Source: Ignavibacteriota bacterium
GTDB taxonomy: Bacteria; Bacteroidota; Ignavibacteria; Palsa-1295
NCBI GenBank assembly: GCA_025357895.1
Contig: JANYLL010000027.1
Span: 1 to 13,629 of the forward strand
Reading direction: 5' to 3'
DNA: 13,629 nt
The position numbers were made by a program, and so were the translations under genes. The notes beneath the pieces are model-generated. The model was not told where the DNA came from. It was given only the letters and a program-made list of their open reading frames with translations, and searched no databases. This document shows, in pieces, positions 6,645-13,629 of the stretch. Every line of letters begins with the position of its first letter. Within the stretch, counting starts at the first letter, position 1.

Positions 6645-7613
6645 TTGAAAATTTTAATTGCCCTGTTTCTTTTTGTAAATGTTCTGCAAGCCCATGCTGC
6701 TTGCAGTGCCTCTTCATCTCCATCCTCCATTGATTTCGGGAATGTGGCATTAGGAGTTAATAATAGATATTATATCCTTCTTTCTAATGATGGTGATACG
6801 AATCTTGTTGTTGAGTCCATTGAGGGAATTTCTTACCCCATTGATTCCATAGAAGGGATTGTACCAGGTACTGTCATCACAAAAGGGAATAAAATTCAGA
6901 TAAAAATTTATGCTGCTCTCATTAACTATACCGATACAACCATTATCTTCACGATTCATTTTAAATCAAACTGCCCCAGTCCTCTTCGAGATACGGTATA
7001 CATCTCAGCTACTTATTCTAATCCAGTAAATACCGGTCACGTGTTTGATTCCATTTTAGTCGGCAAGAGTATTCTCGATAGCATTGTCGCGGCAAATTTG
7101 GGATCTATTCCCTTGACTTTGGAACGAATGGATATTATTGATCAGAATTCGCAATTTAAATTTGAAAATGGGACGCAAAATTTGATGGTGAATAAATTTT
7201 TTAAGCCTGGAGTTCGAGCAAATTTCCATGTTTTATTTTCCCCTACAATTCTGGGCAGGGATACAGCAGTGCTTCGTGTAACCTGGGATAGCGCCTGTAT
7301 CAAAAAACTCTTTTCAACTAATATTTTGATCGGTTATGGGATTGCAAAGAATGAGATCAGTATACCTTCTACTGATAATTCTTTCGTAAAAATCTTTAAC
7401 AGTGCAGGCAAGCAAATTACAGTTTCAAATAAAGGGGTTGGCTTTCGAAGTGTCAAAATTCAAATCGTTTCCTTGCTCGGAAACGAAATTCTTTCCTGGC
7501 AAGGTACGATTGATCAAAATTTCGAGAAAACTTTTTCCGTCCAAACTTCAGGACTTTACTATATCATAGTCGAAACCGATGATGAAAAATATTTTTATAA
7601 GCGGTTGATATAA
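6645..7613 (+). CDS. Secreted T9SS cargo protein with two Ig-like (ASH-type) domains
   Basis: A 322-residue exported protein of unknown function, started by TTG 6645 with AGGA 6 nt upstream. The signal peptide (1-18) ends in AHA. Residues 20-125 (SSIDFGNVALGVNNRYYILLSN) have the opening typical of ASH/choice-of-anchor-D Ig-like domains. A second such domain spans about 130-232 (FDSILVGKSILDSIVAANLG, FHVLFSPTILG). The last 53 residues (270-322: IQIVSLLGNEI, TSGLYYIIVETDDEKYFYKRLI) are a type A T9SS sorting domain. It lies 54 bp after its paralogue, with no evident promoter between, so the pair is probably one transcript. Its stop codon TAA directly abuts the stop codon of the convergent aminopeptidase gene, leaving no room for an intergenic terminator. 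Ig-like repeats suggest a structural, adhesive or binding role on the surface; the ligand is unknown. Confidence 0.85.
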   Translation: MKILIALFLFVNVLQAHAACSASSSPSSIDFGNVALGVNNRYYILLSNDGDTNLVVESIEGISYPIDSIEGIVPGTVITKGNKIQIKIYAALINYTDTTIIFTIHFKSNCPSPLRDTVYISATYSNPVNTGHVFDSILVGKSILDSIVAANLGSIPLTLERMDIIDQNSQFKFENGTQNLMVNKFFKPGVRANFHVLFSPTILGRDTAVLRVTWDSACIKKLFSTNILIGYGIAKNEISIPSTDNSFVKIFNSAGKQITVSNKGVGFRSVKIQIVSLLGNEILSWQGTIDQNFEKTFSVQTSGLYYIIVETDDEKYFYKRLI

Positions 7614-8657
7614 CTACGCCTCTATCAAGAACTTCCCTGCTTCCATGATCTTTAGATCGTCTATCCAAATATCGAAGGCTCTGCCTACGACATCAATATG
7701 TGTACCTGAATACCATGTTGCTCCTGTATGCTCGCAGTATGGATAACCAAAGGCGATATGACAGCCCGGGATCTTTTCATCTTGCAATATCAAACCGCGG
7801 ATATCCTGAACGCCTATATTCGTGCCGATAGCAAATTCGCCGACGCGATCTGAATTTTCATCGGTATGTGTATACTCTAAAAATTCTTCGAGCAATGCCT
7901 GATTCTCGCATTCGCATTTTGTGATGCGTGAATTGGTGATGTGAATAGTAAGCGGTGTTGCTTTAATATCGCCATACTCAGCACAAAGATAATCACCGAC
8001 AACTCCGTCAACCACGTACACTCCGTTCACCTCAGCAGGACACGTCAGCACTTCGCCACCCGGAAGATTGCCCCATTTTTCGCGGGTGATAATACCGCTT
8101 GTTTTCAGCCAATGAAGATTCGGGTCGAATGTCGCTTCGATATGCGTACCTGCCGGAGATTTTGCAGTAATTTTCTTCGCCTGTTTTGCAAGCTCCCAAA
8201 CTTTTTTGCTGATGGCATCAACGGCAAGAAAATCTGCCTGCATCCCTTCCATCATGATCTCATGATTGATATTGACCATGTGTGCATGACGCGGCTTTAC
8301 TTTATTGACGACAGCCATCATTTCTTTGCGAGTCTGCAATTCATTTTCCTGACCCTGCATGCAATAGATCGTCACATCAGATTTTTCCATATCAGTAAGA
8401 ATTTCCTGCGGCATGTGTACCATCGGACGCTCGGAATAATCTTCGACAACGAACGAGTGAACGATTGATCCGACGAGTTTTAATTCATCAAATAAACTTG
8501 CGGCGATAGGAAGTGTTTCAAAATCAGTGATAATGGTAGTACGTTCGCCTTTCTGGACGCGGAGGCAAACATCAATGGCATTCTCAGCAGCATGTTTATA
8601 AAGCGGATCATAAGAAATATTTTCAAGGGATGTTTTTTTCTTTTCGCTAACCATCAT
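7614..8657 (-). CDS. M29-family metalloaminopeptidase (aminopeptidase T-like)
   Basis: A 347-residue cytoplasmic metalloprotein that probably removes N-terminal amino acids from peptides using two divalent metal ions. It resembles the M29 family (thermophilic aminopeptidase T, staphylococcal AmpS). Candidate metal ligands, counted from the ATG at 8657, are Glu202 (LPGGEVLT), Glu274 (VGEFAIGTN), His300 (GCHIAFG), His320 and Asp322 (GTHIDVV). Their order and spacing resemble the Glu-Glu-His-His-Asp set of the family. The frame is open to a TTG at 8708, but those 17 residues come from TAA/TAT-rich DNA upstream, so ATG 8657 (or ATG 8654 directly after it) is preferred. No Shine-Dalgarno site is visible. 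The family assignment is firm, the substrate unknown. It follows the BNR-protein gene on the same strand, with a palindrome between, so it is probably transcribed separately. Confidence 0.85.
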   Translation of the reverse strand: MMVSEKKKTSLENISYDPLYKHAAENAIDVCLRVQKGERTTIITDFETLPIAASLFDELKLVGSIVHSFVVEDYSERPMVHMPQEILTDMEKSDVTIYCMQGQENELQTRKEMMAVVNKVKPRHAHMVNINHEIMMEGMQADFLAVDAISKKVWELAKQAKKITAKSPAGTHIEATFDPNLHWLKTSGIITREKWGNLPGGEVLTCPAEVNGVYVVDGVVGDYLCAEYGDIKATPLTIHITNSRITKCECENQALLEEFLEYTHTDENSDRVGEFAIGTNIGVQDIRGLILQDEKIPGCHIAFGYPYCEHTGATWYSGTHIDVVGRAFDIWIDDLKIMEAGKFLIEA

Positions 8658-8750
8658 AATAATATAATAATAATATTTAGATAATAATGCAATAATAGTT
8701 GGAGTCAAACACAGTGATGGAGATTTTGGTTTTACCAGTATTTATTATAA

Positions 8751-8770
8751 GGGCGGACTAAAGTCCGCCC
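8751..8770. repeat. Perfect 20-nt GC-rich palindrome, terminator-like or dispersed repeat
   Basis: Arms GGGCGGACT (8751-8759) and AGTCCGCCC (8762-8770) are perfect complements with AA between them; in RNA this gives an 8-bp GC-rich stem with a TAAA or TTTA loop. It stands out in AT-rich surroundings. It lies 34 nt past the stop of the BNR-protein gene (minus strand) and about 95 nt before the aminopeptidase start. On the minus strand it is followed by TTATAATAAA, only weakly U-rich, so it is at best a modest intrinsic terminator. It may instead be a REP-like dispersed intergenic element. Confidence 0.6.
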
Positions 8771-8804
8771 CATTACATACAATCGATCACCAATGTTGTG
8801 TGTG

Positions 8805-10793
8805 TTATCTAACAACAGTGAAGACTCCACTGGAATGATCGCCTCCGACCGTAAGTGTATAAAGATACGATCCGCACTCCAGATATTTTGCATCAACGCT
8901 GATTTCTTGTTTACCGGGACTGAGGATTCCAAAATTCTTTTTCATTATATTTCGTCCCACGATATCAGTTATTTCAAGTGATACAGAAACTGCATCAGAA
9001 AGAAAAAGAGGAAAAGATGTTTTCGAATTAACAGGATTCGGGTAATTCAAAATCTGCAAAGAATTCACGCCGGATTTTTCATCGACACCGGCAAATTGCC
9101 TTGTTTCAAGAAGCCAGGTAACTTCGTCATACCCCGGATTTCCGACATAATCAATTACTCCGGCGGATGAATCAACATTAAAAATAGTATGGAACTTCAC
9201 AGATCCGGAAGCGTCCGGATTCCATGGCGCGGTTTCAATCTGGCGATAGTCATATTTTTGCTCATTGGCATTTGTAACATCGTTGCCGCGAACTAACGAT
9301 GCCTCCGAAAATGACAAACCACCATCCTTCGTAGTTGTCTGCCAAATGCTAAAATAAGGATAGCTGATAAACATTCCGTTTCCGATCGTGCCGATCGAAC
9401 TCATATCCTCGATATCTCCATCTTGCCATGCATTAAAATAAATTGAAAAGATTTTTGGATCGGAAGTTCGCGCAACAGTAGGGTAGATAAGGTTATAAAG
9501 CCCTTGCGGATCAGTACCGTTTGCCGCATTTGTCCAACTCGAAAGCCACGATCCGTCAATAACGGAACTTCCGAGTGGAGTGTCATTTTCTTTTGACATC
9601 AGAAGGACAGGCTGACTCAGTGCATCATTCCAGTAAAGCATCGTACCGGATTGCGGAATATAAAATCCTTTGCCTGCACCGGAATCGCGATTGTAGTAAA
9701 ATCCTGCTGTTACACATTGAGCATGTTCGCCTGCATACCAGAAATCAGTATTGAAAGCAACATACACATAGGGCTTTCCATTAGGGTCAGGAGTCTGTCC
9801 GGTACTCAAAGGCGTCATAACAGTTTTCGGTGTAGTAAGCCATGTTGCACCGCCATCGATTGATTCTGAGAGATAGACTGAGAGATCAGGAGTACCGTAA
9901 TCGCGATTTATCCATACAACCCCTAATTTTCCGCTTGGTGAGACGCGCACAGATGTAGACCAGGGAAATGCAAAGCCAAGAGGATCTTCAGCTCCCTTCG
10001 CCCCAGGGTTCGGTCCGGGTTTCCATCCTCCCCAGATTGCATTTTTTTTATCTTCGCTTAAGGTGAAAGTGCCAAATTGAACATATTGCGGCGTATTCTT
10101 ATTTATATTGTCAATTCCTGCTGTCATAAATATCTTCGTACCATCACCGGAAAGAGCGATGCTGGGATCATTGATGTTCCTGATCGAATCGCGGAATGTT
10201 TTCCGGTCAGTTAAAATTTCTTTAAAATTTCCGTCCCCGGGTTTTCCTTGTTCGATATACAGAGCGCAGGTGTAGGGATTATTCGTATCGGCGTTATTTC
10301 GAACTGCGGCGATGGCAGGAATATTATCGGTCCCACGTTTCACAAGGATCATTTCCGGAGTTCTTGTGTGGACATCAGCGATAGCTTTTGGCTGCGACCA
10401 TGTCTTCCCATCATCGGAGCTAAAAAGATAATAGACGCGTAACTGAGGCAAAAAATTCTTTCCTGCTACGGTGTCAGCTTCGGTAACATTCAAAGCAAAA
10501 GTAACTGCTGCATGAAGATTTTGCGGATGATCGGGATCGACAATAATGTTATGCAATCCTCGATTTGCCGATTGCTCCTGATACATTCCCTCGAGTCCGA
10601 TCGGAATTGTACCGGAAAATTTTATGGGTACCGACAATGGTAAAGACGCATTATGCCGGGCTGGAGTTGCCATGCCACTCCGGAAAAAACTTTCCTTCCA
10701 AGGCGCAGCATGTGATGAAACCTGCGCATTTGATTCCATAGCAAAAAGAATCAAAAGAACTCCAAAAGTAATATGATGTAATTTTGTTTGCAT
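8805..10793 (-). CDS. Secreted BNR-repeat (sialidase-like beta-propeller) protein with T9SS sorting domain
   Basis: A 662-residue exported protein. Residues 1-24 from ATG 10793 form a signal peptide ending in SNA/Q. The body shows BNR/Asp-box motifs: SSDDGKTW (125-132), SIDGGATW (311-318) and the degenerate KDGGLSF (489-495). These mark a sialidase-type beta-propeller. I cannot identify the arginine triad of true sialidases, so glycosidase activity is not claimed. The C-terminus from about 581 (LNYPNPV, LEITDIVGRNI, YLYTLTVGG) is a type A T9SS sorting domain. The protein should be released or surface-anchored and may bind or process glycans or proteins. The frame is open to TTG 10838, but GGAGG just before ATG 10793 and the normal signal peptide from there decide the start. 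It is divergent from ruvA across about 120 bp. Confidence 0.85.
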   Translation of the reverse strand: MQTKLHHITFGVLLILFAMESNAQVSSHAAPWKESFFRSGMATPARHNASLPLSVPIKFSGTIPIGLEGMYQEQSANRGLHNIIVDPDHPQNLHAAVTFALNVTEADTVAGKNFLPQLRVYYLFSSDDGKTWSQPKAIADVHTRTPEMILVKRGTDNIPAIAAVRNNADTNNPYTCALYIEQGKPGDGNFKEILTDRKTFRDSIRNINDPSIALSGDGTKIFMTAGIDNINKNTPQYVQFGTFTLSEDKKNAIWGGWKPGPNPGAKGAEDPLGFAFPWSTSVRVSPSGKLGVVWINRDYGTPDLSVYLSESIDGGATWLTTPKTVMTPLSTGQTPDPNGKPYVYVAFNTDFWYAGEHAQCVTAGFYYNRDSGAGKGFYIPQSGTMLYWNDALSQPVLLMSKENDTPLGSSVIDGSWLSSWTNAANGTDPQGLYNLIYPTVARTSDPKIFSIYFNAWQDGDIEDMSSIGTIGNGMFISYPYFSIWQTTTKDGGLSFSEASLVRGNDVTNANEQKYDYRQIETAPWNPDASGSVKFHTIFNVDSSAGVIDYVGNPGYDEVTWLLETRQFAGVDEKSGVNSLQILNYPNPVNSKTSFPLFLSDAVSVSLEITDIVGRNIMKKNFGILSPGKQEISVDAKYLECGSYLYTLTVGGDHSSGVFTVVR

Positions 10794-10797
10794 ACTT

Positions 10798-10802
10798 CCT
10801 CC
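10798..10802 (-). promoter_or_regulatory. Ribosome-binding site deciding the BNR-protein start
   Basis: GGAGG on the minus strand, 4 nt before ATG 10793. It is the strongest Shine-Dalgarno match beside a start in this window. The spacing is short but workable. It favours ATG 10793 over the upstream in-frame TTG 10838, which would add 15 residues before the signal peptide. Confidence 0.6.
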
Positions 10803-10912
10803 CAAAATAAGTAAAAAAGACGAACAACTGACTCGCAATATACTATATTTTTATTAAAGTCATTCCAAATTTGCTGTTAGCTCTTCTGATTATTCCGTAA
10901 TTTCGCAGTAAT

Positions 10913-11512
10913 ATGATTGCACACATTCGCGGAATACTTATCTCGAAAGAACCTTTCACGCTTGTTATCGAAGCATCGGGAACAGGCTATGAAATATTTT
11001 CAACCCAAGCTGCGTATGAACATGCTCCAAGTCCCGGCAGTGAATATCAGGTCTTTACCCGTTTTATCGTCCGAGAAGATTCGCAAACATTATATGGTTT
11101 CGCAACGCAAGATGAGCGCAAGCTCTTCGATCAGGTTATTAGTGTCAGTGGAATTGGTCCCAAAACCGGTCTTGCCATAGTCTCCTCTTTGGGCACCAAC
11201 GCTCTCAAAGAAGCGATCCGAACAAAAGATCTTATCGCCCTCACAGGAATCCCCGGAATCGGAAAGAAAACTGCGGAGCGCCTTGTGGTCGAACTCAGAG
11301 ATAAATTATTAAAAGAAGAGGTCTTCACTTCTGAACCCGGCGCATCGGATTCCAGCAGCGCAAAGATCAGACAGGAAGCGCTTGCAGCATTAGTAGCCCT
11401 CGGCTATAATCGCGGCGATGCAGAGAAAGCTATCCGCGCCGTAATTAAAGAACAGCCGCAAGAATCCGAGAGGTTGGAAAGGCTGATTAAGGCGGCGCTA
11501 AAATCAGTCTGA
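10913..11512 (+). CDS. ruvA: Holliday junction branch migration protein RuvA
   Basis: RuvA binds four-way DNA junctions as a tetramer and loads the RuvB helicase for branch migration in recombinational repair. The 199-residue length is normal for the family. Domain I (1-64) is the OB-fold, opening with the typical MIAHIRGIL and ending LYGFAT. Domain II holds two helix-hairpin-helix motifs, VSGIGPKTGLAIV (78-90) and LTGIPGIGKKTAERL (110-124), which contact the junction backbone. A Ser/Glu-rich linker (about 136-150) leads to domain III (152-199: RQEALAALVALGYNRGDAEKAI), which binds RuvB. ATG 10913 gives the standard N-terminus. There is no good Shine-Dalgarno site; TAATTTCG at 10898-10905 is one mismatch from a -7 element and would imply a nearly leaderless transcript. 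It is not beside ruvB or ruvC here. It converges with the GxxExxY gene 55 bp away. Confidence 0.97.
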   Translation: MIAHIRGILISKEPFTLVIEASGTGYEIFSTQAAYEHAPSPGSEYQVFTRFIVREDSQTLYGFATQDERKLFDQVISVSGIGPKTGLAIVSSLGTNALKEAIRTKDLIALTGIPGIGKKTAERLVVELRDKLLKEEVFTSEPGASDSSSAKIRQEALAALVALGYNRGDAEKAIRAVIKEQPQESERLERLIKAALKSV

Positions 11513-11567
11513 ACCTGGATTAATGAGATAATTGGGGTTATCGAGATTATATTACATGCGATTTTTT

Positions 11568-11972
11568 TTATTTTGTTGAGTTAAATTTTTTATTTCTCAA
11601 TCTATGAAATTGAAGACTCTTTGAACCGAAATTTATTAAAAGTCCGCATTCAATATTATATGCTTCAAGATAATTTAGTCCTTGTGCAATATGAACATCT
11701 TCAAGGCTTGCTAATGCCTTTAATTCAACAGAAATTCTACCCTCAACTAAAAAATCTACACGTCTTGCACCAATCAATTCATTCTTATAAAAGATAGGCA
11801 TATTATGCTCTTTGGAAAAACCCATCCCACTATCTCTCATTTCAACTGCCAGCGCTCGCTGATAAATGACTTCTTGAAATCCATTCTTTAATGTCGAATG
11901 CACACGCATCGCACATCCAATTATTTTGTGCGTCAATTCATAATCCGGCAAATCTTTCTCCGTCACAAGCAA
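11568..11972 (-). CDS. GxxExxY family protein (PD-(D/E)XK-like fold)
   Basis: A 134-residue protein of the GxxExxY family. The family signature is GFQEVIY (31-37: Gly31, Glu34, Tyr37), preceded by the usual LTHKIIGCAMRVHSTLKNG helix. Asp73 in RRVDFLVEG and Glu83-Leu-Lys85 in ISVELKAL resemble the D...ExK core of PD-(D/E)XK nucleases, followed by the conserved QGLNYL (97-102) and GLLINFGSKSLQFHRL. The biological role of the family is not established; nuclease activity is inference from fold. The longest frame starts at TTG 11972 (GTG 11966 is an alternative). No ATG precedes the conserved region and no Shine-Dalgarno site is visible, but the resulting N-terminus has the usual family length. 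The gene looks AT-rich beside pgk and ruvA and separates two housekeeping loci, as an acquired single gene might; no repeats or integration scars are visible. Confidence 0.82.
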   Translation of the reverse strand: MLVTEKDLPDYELTHKIIGCAMRVHSTLKNGFQEVIYQRALAVEMRDSGMGFSKEHNMPIFYKNELIGARRVDFLVEGRISVELKALASLEDVHIAQGLNYLEAYNIECGLLINFGSKSLQFHRLRNKKFNSTK

Positions 11973-12009
11973 TAATCAATGGTAATGGAGCTCAAAATCG
12001 AATAAATCC

Positions 12010-12057
12010 AAAAAAAAAATTAGAATGTAATCTCACAAATTTCAATCATCACATTAA
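12010..12057 (-). terminator. Possible intrinsic terminator of the gap-pgk operon
   Basis: On the minus strand, TTAATGTGAT (12057-12048, overlapping the pgk stop) can pair with ATTACAT plus TAA (12031-12020), with a two-base bulge, one G-T pair and a loop of about 16 nt. A run of ten T (12019-12010) follows immediately. The long T run supports a terminator; the stem is AT-rich and weak. Confidence 0.35.
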
Positions 12058-13260
12058 TCCAGGTTCAGATAATGCCTCAACTCCCGGCAATACTTTCCCT
12101 TCTAAAAATTCCAAACTTGCTCCACCGCCTGTGGAGACATGGCTCATCTTATCGGCAAGTCCGGTTGCTTCGACGGCTGCGACGCTATCACCGCCGCCGA
12201 CAATTGTCGTTGCTCCCCATTCAGTTGCTTTTGCCATTGCCTGAGCGATTGCAAATGTTCCATGAGCAAAGTTCGGCATTTCAAAAACTCCCATAGGGCC
12301 GTTCCAGATAATTGTCTGTGCATTGACGATCAGGGTTTCGAACATGCTAATCGTATCTGGACCAATATCCATTCCCATCCAACCTACAGGAATATCTTTT
12401 ACTGAAACAGTTTTTTTATTTGCATCATTGTTGAACGCATCGGCAATAACGTTATCCGTCGGCAGAATAAGTTTTTTCCCGAATTGCTCAGCGCGTGCCT
12501 GAAGTTCTTTTGCTAATTGGATCTTATCATCTTCGCAAAGTGATCTCCCGATCTCTAATCCTTCAGACTTAAAAAATGTATATGCCATTCCGCCGCCGAT
12601 GAGCACGGCATCCGCTTTATCGAGCAGACTATTGACGACATCGATCTTCCCACTGATCTTTGCTCCACCGATGATCGCAACGAACGGACGGCGCGGAGTC
12701 GTCAGAACTCCTCCGAGATAATCGAGTTCACTCTTCATTAAATATCCCGCAGCGCGTATAGGAAGAAAATGCGTGATCCCTTCGATCGAAGCATGAGCAC
12801 GATGTGCTGCGCCGAATGCATCATCAACATAAATTTCCGCAAGTAATGCAAGTTTTTGTGCGAAATCACGGTCGTTCTTTTCTTCTTCTGCGTGAAAGCG
12901 AAGATTTTCTAAAAGAAGAACGTCTCCATCTTTCAACACCATTGCCTTTTGAGTTGCTTCATCTCCGATGCAATCGGATGCAAATGCAACGGGTGTTCCA
13001 AGCAATTCTTCCAATCTCTTAAGCACCGGAGCAAGCGAAAATTCCGGAGATGGTGCACCTTTGGGTCTGCCTAAATGACTTGCAATAATAATTCGTGCGC
13101 CGGATTTTCGTAAGGCTTCGATAGTCGGAAGCGCAGCGCGGATGCGGGTATCATCGGTAATTGTATATGGCGCAGTTTTCGTAAGCGGCACGTTAAAATC
13201 TACGCGAAGAAATACGCGCTTGCCTTTTACATCGATATCGTCAATCGTTTTGAAGTTCAT
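12049..13260 (-). CDS. pgk: Phosphoglycerate kinase
   Basis: Transfers phosphate from 1,3-bisphosphoglycerate to ADP, the first ATP-yielding step of glycolysis, reversible in gluconeogenesis; cytoplasmic monomer. The 403 residues match the normal length of about 390-420. N-domain substrate motifs are RVDFNVPL (19-26), SHLGRPKG (61-68), ENLRFH (118-123) and VDDAFGAAHRAHAS (145-158). C-domain nucleotide motifs are GGAKISGKIDV (198-208), WNGPMGVFE (319-327), GGGDS (355-359) and STGGGASLEFLEG (376-388). All the expected residues I looked for are present. ATG 13260 overlaps the gap stop codon in an ATGA arrangement, so translation is probably coupled to gap. This is the common gap-pgk order; tpiA does not follow. 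A weak terminator lies at the 3' end. Confidence 0.98.
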   Translation of the reverse strand: MNFKTIDDIDVKGKRVFLRVDFNVPLTKTAPYTITDDTRIRAALPTIEALRKSGARIIIASHLGRPKGAPSPEFSLAPVLKRLEELLGTPVAFASDCIGDEATQKAMVLKDGDVLLLENLRFHAEEEKNDRDFAQKLALLAEIYVDDAFGAAHRAHASIEGITHFLPIRAAGYLMKSELDYLGGVLTTPRRPFVAIIGGAKISGKIDVVNSLLDKADAVLIGGGMAYTFFKSEGLEIGRSLCEDDKIQLAKELQARAEQFGKKLILPTDNVIADAFNNDANKKTVSVKDIPVGWMGMDIGPDTISMFETLIVNAQTIIWNGPMGVFEMPNFAHGTFAIAQAMAKATEWGATTIVGGGDSVAAVEATGLADKMSHVSTGGGASLEFLEGKVLPGVEALSEPGLM

Positions 13261-13629
13261 GATAGCGCTGCCATCTTCTTAATAAGATCAACAACGCGGC
13301 AGGAATAGCCCCATTCATTATCGTACCAGCCGAAGACTTTTACCATGCGCTTATTCATGACCATCGTTTCCTGCGAATCAAAAATGCAGCTATGAGAATC
13401 TCCGACAATATCAGTGGAAACAATAGGATCAACAGTGTATGCTAAATATCCTGAAAGTGAGCCGTTTTCGGAAGCAGCTTTGAATGCAGCGTTGACATCT
13501 TCTTTGGTCACATCTTTTTTCACCATTGCAGTAAGATCGGTGATCGAGCCATCAGGAGTCGGAACGCGAAGCGATGTGCCGTCGAGCTTGCCTTTTAATT
13601 CAGGAATGATCGAGCCAATTGCACGGGCC
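13257..13629 (-). CDS. gap: Glyceraldehyde-3-phosphate dehydrogenase, C-terminal part only
   Basis: NAD(P)-dependent oxidation of glyceraldehyde 3-phosphate to 1,3-bisphosphoglycerate. The frame is open to the right edge, so the N-terminal roughly 210 residues, including the Rossmann fold and the catalytic Cys, lie outside. The visible 123 residues begin ARAIGSIIPELKGKLDG and continue with SLRVPTPDGSITDL, SLSGYLAYTVDPIVSTDI, HSCIFDSQETMVMN and KVFGWYDNEWGYSCRVVDLI. These are the standard C-terminal signatures of the phosphorylating enzyme, including the WYDNEWGYS strand. The first visible ATG, at 13526, is internal and not a start. It overlaps pgk by 4 nt (ATGA) and is the upstream gene of the operon. 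Confidence 0.97.
   Translation of the reverse strand, partial: ARAIGSIIPELKGKLDGTSLRVPTPDGSITDLTAMVKKDVTKEDVNAAFKAASENGSLSGYLAYTVDPIVSTDIVGDSHSCIFDSQETMVMNKRMVKVFGWYDNEWGYSCRVVDLIKKMAALS

Noticed and set aside
7941..8468. 175-codon open frame on the plus strand opposite the aminopeptidase
   Set aside because: It lies wholly antisense to conserved M29 sequence, and its His/Phe/Cys-rich product resembles the reverse reading of a real gene.
8658..8708. Upstream TTG start for the aminopeptidase
   Set aside because: The added residues (a run of Tyr and Ile) come from TAA/TAT-repeat DNA typical of an intergenic leader, and ATG 8657 is available.
8651..8750. Short-repeat or CRISPR-like array in the AT-rich leader
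   Set aside because: The TAA/TAT repetition is low-complexity sequence without repeat-spacer structure.
10794..10838. Upstream TTG start for the BNR-repeat protein
   Set aside because: GGAGG lies directly before ATG 10793 and the signal peptide is normal from there.
11513..11567. Terminator between ruvA and the GxxExxY gene
   Set aside because: A 5-bp GATAA/TTATC stem exists, but the T run comes about 25 nt later, so it does not form a convincing intrinsic terminator.

Overview
The window reads as ordinary chromosome from a member of the Bacteroidota/FCB group. I infer this from three secreted proteins with C-terminal type IX secretion (T9SS) sorting domains, from two exact TAnnTTTG promoter elements of the Bacteroidota type, from weak Shine-Dalgarno sites, and from a PurF of the iron-sulfur type. 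A Kapabacteria/Ignavibacteria-like lineage would fit, but nothing here proves it. Several genes appear to use TTG starts. I see no tRNA, rRNA, CRISPR array, transposase or recognisable defence system.

Layout, left to right. A truncated secreted protein of the tail-fibre-like class (minus strand) is divergent from a 75-residue XRE-type repressor. The repressor converges on the large subunit of a split methylmalonyl-CoA mutase. A lipoprotein with DUF4397-like repeats follows and converges on purF (minus strand). Next are two paralogous T9SS cargo proteins on the plus strand, the first carrying an extra cohesin-like module. They abut, with no intervening base, an M29-family aminopeptidase on the minus strand. 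A perfect 20-nt palindrome then separates that gene from a secreted BNR-repeat beta-propeller protein (minus strand). Divergent from it is ruvA (plus strand). A GxxExxY-family gene (minus strand) lies between ruvA and the pgk end of a gap-pgk glycolytic operon, where the gap stop and pgk start overlap by 4 nt.

The housekeeping genes (gap-pgk, purF, ruvA, mcm, aminopeptidase) serve central carbon metabolism, purine synthesis, Holliday-junction processing, propionyl/succinyl-CoA interconversion and peptide turnover. They are interleaved with envelope or secreted proteins of unknown substrate. The genome is compact: three convergent pairs are separated by 9, 4 and 0 bp. I found no convincing new multi-gene system. 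The features most worth a second look are the duplicated T9SS cargo pair with its inserted module, the purF 5' end without an in-frame ATG, the GC-rich palindrome at 8751-8770, and the GxxExxY gene.
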